Source: Puffinus mauretanicus (Eukaryota > Chordata > Aves > Procellariiformes > Procellariidae). From it: a stretch of 64,000 nt of DNA. The DNA lies in contig JAJKFH010000102.1 in NCBI GenBank assembly GCA_023333565.1, positions 7,643,001 to 7,707,000 on the forward strand, in the 5' to 3' direction. The position numbers and the translations under genes were made by a program. Below the pieces are notes generated by a model. The model ran no database searches and was not told the DNA's origin. It was given only the letters and a program-made list of their open reading frames with translations. Positions 1 to 10,800 of this stretch are shown in pieces; the stretch's first letter is position 1; each line of letters begins with the position of its first letter.

Positions 1-3000
1 TGACAATATTTTATCTACCAATGAAATCTCTGTTGAAAACTCTCCATGTTACGGCTTGATATTTCTCCGTATGTAGACGTGCTTCTGGTTAGGAATTAAA
101 GATTTTTTCATCTGACTAAGATGTGAGGTTTTGCATTAGAGGTCTGTCCTTCATATCAACCAGATCTACGGGCCTCAGCTAAAACCCTTCTTTCTGTCTG
201 TCTGCCTGTGTGTCTTCATTTTGGAATACTTTTTTGTGCATGGCAGCAGATAGAAAGGGAGAAATGTGGAGTGCTGGCTGCCTGAAAGCATGCATCCCGC
301 TATGCGATGCTCTTGGAAAGGGTATCTCTTCAACTTTCACTGACCCAGTATATGAAACTCCATGGAGCTATTCCCTGGGCCACTCAGTGGGAAGAAGCAG
401 AGAGGTGCTTGTGAAGAAGTTAACTGTACCGTGAGATAGTGGATGTGACTGTGTGAGATATTCGTGAGAGGTTTCTAGGAGGCGAGGCTGCAGCTCCATG
501 TGGAATGGCATTTCATGGAGTTTCTCTGGGCACGAGACTGTGGCGGGAGTCACACTTGCAGCTCTTCTCTTTCTTTAACAACCTGTGGGCTTATCAGGCA
601 AGTGCATTTGGGATAAAAAGTCCTAAAGCAGGAGAGAATGACTAACTCGTATATTGATGGCACCGTAGTGGGGGAATGTGACGCTGGGGATGAGTCTCAT
701 TCATAATACCTGAGGCTTGAAAGGTCTGAGAAGTGTTTCATCTCAACCCCTGGAGGACCTGACAGGCTATGGCTCCAACCCTGAAGCATATGGGTTTTGT
801 TCTTGTTCTGTTGGGGGATGAGATCTCTGGGTGTGCAGCGAGCTCATAGCTCTGTGTAGAGTCCCGTTACGTACCAATTACTGAGAGTTCAATGGAGCTG
901 TAGCATTTCTTTGATGTAGTGAATCTGGATGTCTGAATTTTAAGTAGGAGTGGGAGAAGTGATTTAAACAAAATACTGTAGCCTGTGACCCATAGCTTTG
1001 CCAATCTCAATATGAAAGACTTGCCCATTTTGAATTCTAATGTAGAATCATTACTAATTTATCTTTAGCATGGTGTTGTGAAACAACCTCCTCTTCACTT
1101 CACTGCAATATTGGGAGTGCAGTATCTGCCAGTCAGTTGTATCTACAAGTATCCTCTTCAGGCTTAATGAAACCTTGGTGAAAATTTTCACTGCTTAAAT
1201 GGAAGCTTTGCAACTAGACTTTGTGAACAAAAAATGCAGGTCATTAATTCATTAATATCCATAAACTTCTCAGCTGAATCCTGATTTAATTTGTGAAAGA
1301 TTATGAATTTTACAGGCTTCCAAGATTTTCATGCAAAAATTCAATGAAACTCAGTAGTTCTGATAAGGTTTCACTTTGGGATTTAACTCTGAAATGAACC
1401 AATGTGATTTTGAAAGGAAAGAAAAGAAGATGTTACATGTGTGAAGTACAGTAAAACTGATTGGACTCTTTGGCCGTTTTATGTTGTGCTGTGGTTCTGC
1501 TAGACATCCAGGGGGCCGAGGGACTTCTAATCTTGTGCTGGACCATTATCTGTGTTTCTAGGTTGCCTTTTCTGTCATCAAAGCCTGCAGGTCTTTCACT
1601 CCAGCTCAAGAAGGACCATTACGTTTCCTAGGTTTTTACCATCCTCCCCACAAGAGGCCTCTGATTTAGTAAACTTCTTATGGGCATCCAGGTTATCTAT
1701 ACTCTAGCCTTTAACAAAGATGACAGCCCAACTGATCTTACAACAAGTGTTGTTAATCCAGGGGACAAGCATAGCTGATAACAGAGGTAAAGTTTGGTGA
1801 TATTGGCAATGTCTTTGACAGGAGATAGCAGAAGAGCCCTTCTCTTCACCTCCTGTTTTGCTTGCTCTTAGCCTCCTGCCCTCAAAACAAGTGCAATTTG
1901 TCTTTGGTAAAGCTGCTTCTCAGAAAGTACTCTTCTCAGTGTGACAGCATGAGGCGGGTCAGAAATGTGGCTTCCAGCTCTGGCCCATGGGCTGCATTAT
2001 GACCAGTACAACCATCATTCCGTATGTGGTCACAGGCCACATGTGCCACGGCCTCTATGCCCGGGTGCTCTGCTGCGTTGGCCTGTTACGTTTTGGCAAA
2101 TAGCTTCCTTCTGCAAGTGGGTATGCAAAGGACTCCTGGTACAGTTAAACCAACCATAGCTTTTGACTGTATATCTTGGAGATGTACCAGACAGATAAGT
2201 TTTATTATGGATGTTTTACATATACTAGGCTAACTTGGCTGTGTTGGTGGTAGAAACAATGAAGGTAATACCCAAAATATGCCATGCCTTGCTAAAGCAT
2301 GAGAAAATGTAGGCTATGGCCATTCAAGACAAGCAGAGTCACATTTGTTCCCAGCGAAGAGAGTACAGATACATGTTGAGAGGCATGAAAATGTAATTAG
2401 GAATAGAAAAGGGATGCTGTAAAAAAGAATCTATTTAATCTACTTGTTCTCTGCATATTCTGAAGTGATTACACCCTTATTTACTGGAAAAAAGCACAGT
2501 ATTATTGTTAACTTGGTTGTTACAGCAGAATGGTCTAATAGTCTTTTGTTTCCAGGTATGATGAATGGCACTGTCAGGAGACCAGCACAAAAATGGAAGA
2601 TCTAGGCGGTCCACTTGTGCTCTTACTCTGTGCAGAATCTTTAATAGTGATGGTAAAAATACAAAAAGAGAAAAGAACCTGATCTGACTTTCTAATCAGA
2701 GGTCATATTTTGAGAAATTATATCCCTAGGGGAAAAATAATCTTTTTTATTTTAAGTGTGACATTTTTTAGCTGGATACAATTGAGAAGGAATACAATGT
2801 ACAACATTCACAATGTCATTTTACAATAATTATTTTCTACGTCTGCCCTTTAAAGGCTATCCAGACATGAGTGGATAGCAACGCCACTTGAATATCTCTC
2901 TTTAATTGACTGTCTGAGAGAGCTCTAAAAATAAACTTACAGATACTGTGAGAAGACGAAACTGGAGGACAGTTACATGTCTCATCAGAAGCCAACAACC

Positions 3001-4190
3001 AGGTTGTGCTGTATTTTTCCATAAGATTCCTCATGTGAATAAGGAAAGCTAAAAGAAAAGTTAGAAGATAAGTTTGGGGAGTATCATAATCAGACAAGTT
3101 AGTTTTCAAAGGGTGGAAGATCATGGCAGTTCTTGTATGACTTCTGTCTTTGTAAAAGGATGAAAACTAAAGCAGTACTATTAGTGTAAAAGGCAGAGTG
3201 GTTTTCTTACCCAGAGAAACAAGCCTGGCAAGGATATGTGTTTAAAAATGCTGTATGGAAGCTACAGTCGTCTGTCATGTTTGAATGTTAGTGCTATATG
3301 CTAGCAAGTACTGAGAGCAGGTTCAGCATGAGGCTAATTAGTGACCTGTCATCCCTGTTGGGATCCCAGATGTTCTTCACTGATAAACTCCAAGTCCTTT
3401 GTTCTTTTACTGCTGTCCTTTTCCAAGTCACAAGGCTCAAATGTTTAGTGTTAGGAAACTTCGCTTCCCAGCCTAGCGTTTGAAAGGGGTTGAAGCAGGG
3501 CCCAAAAACTAAGTGGAGGCAAAGCCCTCCAGACCTTGAGAAGCTTGCTGGTCTGTAGTGTGCACTCAGCAAGTAATCAATCACTCCTGCTGAGTGAGTC
3601 GGCTTGATGTTCATTAATTTACTCTGGAACTTTTGGTTTTAGAATAGCTTTTAGTGAAAAATAAAATTAGTTTTAGTCTAATAGAAACCTGAAAAACTAT
3701 TCATCCAGTCTACAATGTTAAAAAAAAAAAAAAGAATATGATGTCTTAGTGGCTACTCTGGTTTCCGTGGTGTTTTGTTCAGCTGGCAGAAGAGTGCTGC
3801 AGCTTATAAAAACTTCTGACATTGTCTTTTCCAAATTGCAACCTCTGATAGGGGACAGCACATCATTCTTTGAACTTCTTCACTCAGTGAATGTAATTAT
3901 ACCTCTAAGAGATTTTTTTTTTCCTGACCAAATGGAACAGAGAGTAGAACATGAAAGACCTGAACATGATGTGCCAAAAATGGGCCATCAAGAATATAGG
4001 GGCTGTATTTGCTCAGAGCAACAGGATGATCAAGGTACGACAAAGAATGAAGTGCTGTCTCATAGAGGCACATAGTTCGTTGTTACTGCAATTCTTCACA
4101 TGAAAACCGGGCCCCACAGGCTAACGCTTCCATCATCTAAACAGAAATAATCCCGGCGGGTACTTTGGACCATTCCTGAGGATTTACAGC
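1..4190 (+). other. ST8SIA1: ST8SIA1 upstream intron, 5' part
   Basis: This is intronic DNA, inferred because the first recognisable ST8SIA1 exon begins only at 16207 and the preceding part of the protein (signal anchor, stem, and the segment just before sialylmotif L) was not found here in any frame. The sequence is AT-leaning and unique in appearance, with stop codons frequent in all frames. I saw no coding exon, tRNA, rRNA or clear transposon. A 13-base poly(A) run lies at 3721-3733. The open frames of about 60-110 codons (for example 3294-3614 minus and 3749-4075 plus) show no recognisable domain and are read as chance. Confidence 0.7.
3721..3733. repeat. poly(A) tract
   Basis: An uninterrupted run of 13 A. 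It could be the tail of an old retroposed element, but no recognisable element body or target-site duplication was identified around it, so it is recorded only as a homopolymer. Confidence 0.9.
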
Positions 4191-4840
4191 CGCGGCGGGG
4201 GCGCGGAGCAGGGCGGGGGCCCGGAGTGGGGGAGGGGGCCGGGACCCGGAGCAGGGCGGGGGCCCGGAGCGGTGGAGGGGGCCGGGGCCCGGAGCAGGGC
4301 GGGGGCCAGGGGAGCCGCGGGGGCCGGGTCCCGGAGCAGGGCGGGGGGCCGGAGCCCGGAGCAGGGCGGGGGCCCGGAGCGGGGGAGGGGGCCGGGGCCC
4401 GGAGCAGGGCGGGGGCCAGGGGAGCCGCGGGGGCCGGGGCCCGGAGCAGGGCGGGGGCCCGGAGCGGGGGAGGGGGCCGGGGCCCGGAGCAGGGCGGGGG
4501 CCCGGAGCGGGGGAGGGAGGCGGGGCCCGGAGCAGAGCGGGGGCCCGGAGCGGGGCGGGGGCCGGGGGAGCCGCGGGGGCCGGGTCCCGGAGCAGGGCGG
4601 GGTCCCGGAGCAGGGCGGGGGGCCGGAGCAGGGCGGGGGGCCGGGGGAGCCGCGGGGCCCGGGGCCCGGAGTAGGGCGGGGGCCGGGGGAGGCACGGCGG
4701 CGGCCCGGAGCTGACCAGGGTCCTGACCCGTGGGGACGGCGGCGGCCTGGGCCGGGCCCCGGGCGGGTGCGGTCGGCGGAACAATCCAGCAAGTTGCAGT
4801 CGAAGGCGACCTGACGGACGCAGAGACGCTGAAGCACGTA
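4180..4840. promoter_or_regulatory. CpG-rich island, possible orphan promoter
   Basis: The minisatellite and its 3' flank form an abrupt CpG-dense block in otherwise AT-leaning intron. The non-repetitive part, about 4706-4830, is also CpG-rich (many CG dinucleotides between 4735 and 4825), so the island is not only the repeat. A donor-like gtaaga follows at 4838-4843. This resembles a CpG island with a short noncoding first exon, but no TATA box, initiator or coding start is evident. Promoter function is inference only. It could equally be a GC-biased minisatellite with flanking CpG drift. Confidence 0.4.
4191..4705 (+). repeat. GC-rich compound minisatellite, 18/43-bp period
   Basis: A G-rich tandem array on the + strand. 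The core word ggagcagggcgg starts at 4205, 4248, 4291, 4333, 4358, 4401, 4443, 4486, 4589, 4607 and 4625, with one-base variants at 4529 and 4668. Spacings are mostly 42-43 bp, with others of 18, 25 and 60 bp. This indicates an 18-bp subunit and a roughly 25-bp subunit (gcgggggagggggcc type) that alternate, plus a third module containing ggggagccgcgggggcc. Many runs of four to six G give strong G-quadruplex potential on the + strand. Long open frames on both strands encode only Pro/Ala/Gly/Arg-rich low-complexity peptide and follow from the stop-poor composition, so they are not genes. Confidence 0.95.
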
Positions 4841-4843
4841 AGA

Positions 4844-7800
4844 AACAGCATATATTGACCAGTTGTCAGGGGTGACCCTGCCTGGGGCAGGAAGCTGGAC
4901 TAGATTACCTGAATTACGTGATGCTAAAACCAAGGGAAGCACCAAGTCAGGGAAAAAAGGCGTCCCTTTATGATAAATTAATTTTCTTCTGTATTGCCTT
5001 TCAGTAGGCTTGGGTTGCCTCAGTCTGCACAATTTAACCGGACTTATAATTTTCACATTCTGATGTCTACACTGCGCTACTGAGACTTCAGTCTTTGGGT
5101 TTGGTCCCTGATGCCTCGCCTCACTGTTTTGCTGTGCTCTCAGTAGAGGAGCTAGCCCCAAACAAACTTTTGTGTAGGCTTGCGACAAATGACACGTTCT
5201 GTTTGCTTTTTGGGGAACCTACACCCTTATATAATGAAATGACACTTTCCCCCATTTTAATCTTGTATTACTAAGTGGTTTATTATTGATATAGAAATGA
5301 TAGTTGTTTATTCAAATCAGTTTATGATAAGTTATTCAAACAAGTTCATGAATTACTCTTATGCCTCTATGTGAAATACTATTCATTTTAAGGATTTTTG
5401 TTTTCATTACTGCAAATAACGAATAGCTTATGGAAACTTCATTGATTCTGTAATTGTAACAGCTTTTCCCCTCTGCCTCCCTGGACTTCTAAACTTCTGT
5501 TTTCATAACCTTTAGAGATGACATTACATGGCACTTTACTTTCCTTTAATTGCTTCCTTGTTTGGTAAACATCCATTTTTAAACAATTTGGTAATCACTC
5601 ATTATATGTAAATCCTATTATGCTGCTAACCACCTTTTTTACTTTTCAGCAAGATCTTTTAATCTTGGCTCTATGTTTCTGCAGAAAGACTGCCCTAAAG
5701 AAAGACAGTACTCTAAATGAAGACCTATACCCTTGCTTTACACGTAGTCCTTAAAATACTTTGTGTTGTTTTCTTTGCACACTATTATTTGCTTTTCAGC
5801 TCTTATAGGTTGACTTTTCTTGTGTTGTTAGTTACATGAATGAACTCACGTGCTATCTAGGTTTGTGGATGAAGGACAGCTAAAGATGTAAGATGCAGAT
5901 TGATGCAGGCTTCTGATCTGGCCCAGACATAATGGCTCTTTGGAGCTGGGTACATTTATTGATTCCTCAAACTGTTTCTTATTTCTTAGTGTATTTTATG
6001 TATTTGGTTTGACTGTGTGCTATGGGAGGGGAAAAAGAGATCGCTCACTTCTCTGGATTCATGCCATTGTTTCGTCCAGTTCAGTAGTGTGTTTAAAAGA
6101 ACCCGCTGTATCTGTAAGATGATCTTACATGTTGGGTTTTTTTTAATGTTTCTGGGCAGCCCTATATCATAAGGCTTTTTCATCCAATCATTACCCATAA
6201 ACTATTCTAAACACTTTGAAACACCAGAGCCTGTAGAATGTTTCCTAGCTAGCCTTTCTCTGTTGTGGTTCTCTTTGCTGTTTATCTCCATTTACCTGAC
6301 TGGAATCAGGGGGAATTGTTTGCTTTTTACTGAAAGAAAGATCGGTAAATGTATATGAATCTGTTCTATAAAATTTGGAATTTTCAAAGTCTAAAATTTG
6401 GCTTGGATATTTCCTCTTTATCTGTAAGATAAATGAAGCTTTCTTAAGAGGCTTAATTTTTCTCATTAACGGAGAAGAAAAAAAAAGTAATCTGCAAGTA
6501 TTAAAGAAAGTCAACAGTGCTTTCATGCTGCCAGAAACCAATCTCAGTGTTTAAACTCCGCTCAAACTCTAATTGCAGATTTCCTAGAGAGATCAATCCT
6601 TGCTAGTTGTCTTTGATGTCTTTTTAACTAGTGATTCTCAATAGACGTCATTGATTCATCTGAACTATTCAGAGGTAAAGCAAAGGCAAGAAACATTTTT
6701 TGATTAGTGGATCTTTTCCTTGTAGAAGCTCATTGTTAATATTCTAGCTAAATGGAAGTGTATTGCTTTCAAGACATCCTAAAAAATAAAAGCCAAAGCC
6801 TTAAACTTTGGTCTCTATCATATGATAATTAAATCCGTATTTTGGTGCCTGTGTAAGTTGATTGATTTCCTTTGCTGCAGCTTCTTATTCTTATCAGTGG
6901 AATCAGAGGGCCTCCAGGAATTCAAAGAGCCATTCCTTTCTTTAAGTGTTATTGTCTTTTAGACAAGTAGAATTGGAAGCCCTATATATTTTTTATGAGC
7001 TGAAACTAACCTTGTTTACTGCATATACTGTGTGCTGCTAATAAGATTTTAGAGAACTTCGTGTTTCTGTAGCTGGATGAGCTTTTTAGGAAATCAACCA
7101 CATACATGCAGATGGGTCTCTGATACTTCTTCAGAGCACTCCTGGGTGCTGTCTTTCCTACTGCCACCCACGTTCAATGCAGGCTATCGTCGCATTTCAC
7201 AATTATTTGTATTCTGCTCATGCGATTGTAGAAACATTCATCCTGCATCAATTCTGCAGGGTTAGGATTGATCTTAAAATGCTTAGGAACTGTGTGTTTG
7301 ATTGTGGATGGTCCTGGCAATAACCTTGCGCATATATGAAGCTGTGTTGAGAAATCCTTTGTAATGCTGGGAAAATAAGTGAGTAGTACTTGTTACTGAA
7401 CAATAGCTGGTCTTCCAAAATTTCCAAATATTTTGCTATCTTTGCTGACTGTGTGTTGTCCCACGCTTTCACAAGAGAATAATTGTCTGCTTATTCCGCC
7501 ACCAGGTATAAGTAAGCAGATACCCTGCAATTTTCCCTATTCTGTTTTGGTTTCAGCTTGTTACTCTTCTTCCATCCTGAAATCGTTGAGGGAGAAAGTA
7601 CAGTCAGGGTTGGAGGACATTGTCACTGGGCAATCATATTATTTGTTTTCTGTCTACATGTCTCTAACTTGAATTTTATAGTTATTTACTTTAACAAAAA
7701 CTTTCGTGCATAAAACTTAAAAGGTGTGCCTATATACAGTAACTTCCTTAGCTAGGAAATTGTGCACTGCACCGCAGGAGATTAATTAAAAAGTTTATAC

Positions 7801-10800
7801 TGCATTTTCCCAGGCCTGCAGAATAACTCATTAAACTCTCATAAAATAGTAACTACTCTTGTTTAATAGACATGCATGACCTTAAAAACATAGTTTTTCC
7901 CCCCTGAAGTGATGGTTTGTGCTTACCCTTGTTTCCATGAAATATCTAGTCAAAATTCAAAAATGTTTCAATGCGCTGTTTTTGACTTAAGCTTAGAGCA
8001 TTGTATCAATGTGACCCTGGCGTATACAGTTTGATGTACTTAGCTTTTTCTCTTCTGCTGAGACTTGGAGCAGATTAAGAAAGGAGCAGGGAAAAAGTAG
8101 AGGATGGGCAAAACCTTCAGAAGCAGCGTCTGAAAGTTAGGTCTCTAAGCCCAAAAGATAAGGGGTTGCTGCTGAGCATTCAGTGTAGTGCAATATTAAG
8201 TAACCACTGGACTGTCTGAATGTCTTTCTGCCATAGAGTGCCAGTGAACCGGGAGGTGAATTGCTGCCTGGTGTGTAAATGCTGTACAGTGCCAGCGTAT
8301 ACGTCTGAATCAGGTGAAATCTAAGTGGGGAGGGTGTTGCGTACCTCCCTCTGCAGGTGCTGGCAAAGTAGAGCAGGACTGAGAATCCCACACAATGGAT
8401 GCTGTTTTCCTCTAAGCTCGGCATGGCTTAAGACGATGTCAGATGGTCAAGTAAAAGGAAGGATTTGCTGAGTGTTTCTGTGGCTATAGGCAGAGTTTAG
8501 TGATTTGACCTATGAATCGAAGTTTATCCTTGTTACCACACAGGATTAAAAAAAGAAAAAAAAAATCGATTGAGTTATTCAAAGGCATAAGAAGGTGTTT
8601 AGGGAAGCCAACACAGGCAATTATTTACAAATTCTGGTCAAGCTGTTTTTCAGGAACTTTGTACATTATTTTTCCGTTTTGTACAGTTTACATGGGACTG
8701 GGGTGCTCCATGGAACATCTGAATGCAGCTATTTGGAAGGAAGCTTAAGTCCTTCTTGAGGCCTCCCCATTCTGGAAATGTTGGAAGCTATAACATCTTC
8801 CAGAATAAGAGACACCCTCTTCACCCCAGTAGGTTGAGTTCTTTTTTCTAATTAATCATGAAACAGTATTTCCTTTTTCTCATTTTTAATGCAAAGTTTG
8901 GGGTCCTAGTACATTGCAGGCCATAAAGTTTGGATCCAGAAATCTTCCAGAACTTTGAAATTTCCAACTCATTAATGTCTCCTTGTCTTAGATGTCACAT
9001 AAAATAGAAGCATTCCCTTCACATTCCCAGAGCATTCACTGTTTAAAATACTGTTTATGATATACCATCAATAGTCTGTTTTTTAAAATAAACCGTTATA
9101 CTCTCCAAATGTGAATTTTTTGCATACTCCCCACACTGTGCTATCCTGGCTGTATGAAGGCCAATTCCATTGAATTAAATGCCACAGTGGCAATTTGAAA
9201 TGTTCTTTTAATTCACGGCAAGTACTCCCTTGCAGTGGCTTCATGCTGGGTGGAAAGCTATTAGAGAGCACACTGTTTTGAAGTTCCTACTTAAAGTACA
9301 GCTTGAACTAAAAGTGACTGCCAGCTAGTTACTGGTGCTCCATGTTTTTTGTGAATATGCAGGTATGTTGCAAAGCATTCTCTCTTTTGTGTGTGGTTCC
9401 TCTGCAGTTAATATCCCAGGTATCGTTTTGGATATAAGAGGGTTTCCTGTAACTGCAGAACAATGCGTTCAGTCTCCTAAGCGGTCTTTTGCAGTCCTAT
9501 GTCCCTGTATAAATATTTAGTAAGATATTAATCTCATGAAAAACGATATTGCCTGAAGTGCGTATTTGTGAAGAGCACAAAGTTTACATGAGCCTGAATG
9601 TTTAATTCCACTTCAATCCTTGATAAAGACACTGCTGTCATGACTGAGACATGCTTGCATGGTACCACAGAGAAGCTTGCCCCACCTGGACCACTTCTCT
9701 TTTCTGCAAGCAGTGAGCTTCAGGTTTCAAAATGTGTTAGTTGGCAGTGCCACTGTGGAGCAAGGAAATTATTAAAAAAAAAGAAACTGAAGAAGGTAGC
9801 TGGAGGTTCATTTTAAGATCTCTTTCTTATCTCCTAGAGGGATTTCATAGTCAGTCACTGTCACAGTTTCTTCCTGTAATAATTGCTTTGTAATCAAATG
9901 TTGGGGTTTGGTAGTATCCAAGTCCAGAATTTGAAAAACCATGCTCAGCTTATTTACTGATACTCATAATTAGCATGCACAAAGAGGCAGTGTGCTCCAT
10001 ACCTGGCATTGGTCTGGCAGGGGCTCCATTCTGATCTGTTCCACAAGATGACTGTAAGCATGCTTATACCTGTCCCGCTGTTCTGTGACAGCATTACTGC
10101 AGAGGCAAGGTTTTTGGCTTGCTTCTTACTTAACATTTCACACATTATTTCACATATTAGTGGAATATAAAGAATTTTGTTCGAGTTATAGCTAACACAC
10201 ACATTCAGCAAGTCTCAGTGGAACATACATTGTGATTCTGACAGATTTTGCACATGCGAAATGTAGCTTTCAACAGTTTCACTAATGTGCTTTTGTAATA
10301 CAGCTTTGCGTGAACACAAAAGTATTTACGAATTAAATGGCATTCAGTAAATCCACCAGTAAAGTATTAACGTGGTTTCTTAGTATGTTAAAATGCAAGT
10401 ATCTTCCAGCCCACGACATTCGCTCAAGATCTATGATATGGAAAGGATTTTCTCCCTTTCCAGCACTTGTACACAGACGCTTTCATTCTAATCCATGTTT
10501 CTTCTGTTTCTCTATAAAAAAGTAAGTTCTAAATTATTGTTAAAATTTTAGATGCATTTCAAACTTTGTGCAGTTATTTCAATCAGTAACTACAAACAGA
10601 AAGGCCTGAAGACAGGTGTATGATAGAAAATGTCTGAAGTTCTGAATTACTACATGCAAGACCTTTTAGATAACAGTGCACCCAATTTGAAAGGAAATCT
10701 TCCTGAAAAAAAGTCCATCTTTTATTTTTCAAAATTTTCAGTTTTCACTAAAAAAACCCCAAGCCCTAACCCTAAGCATTTTTTGGTGGAAACAGTTATT

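Noticed and set aside
2540..2680. Possible exon after tttgtttccag at about 2555, considered as the missing upstream ST8SIA1 exon
   Set aside because: The translation following the acceptor-like site does not match the expected ST8SIA1 segment, and a stop arises soon.
4875..4925. CR1 3'-end-like phrase (gctggactagattacct)
   Set aside because: Only about 17 bases resemble CR1 and the flanking sequence does not extend the match.
4096..5188. Long minus-strand and plus-strand ORFs (162-334 codons) across the GC-rich block, Pro/Ala/Gly/Arg-rich
   Set aside because: They are open in several frames on both strands at once because the minisatellite lacks stop codons. The peptides are pure repeat translation with no domain.
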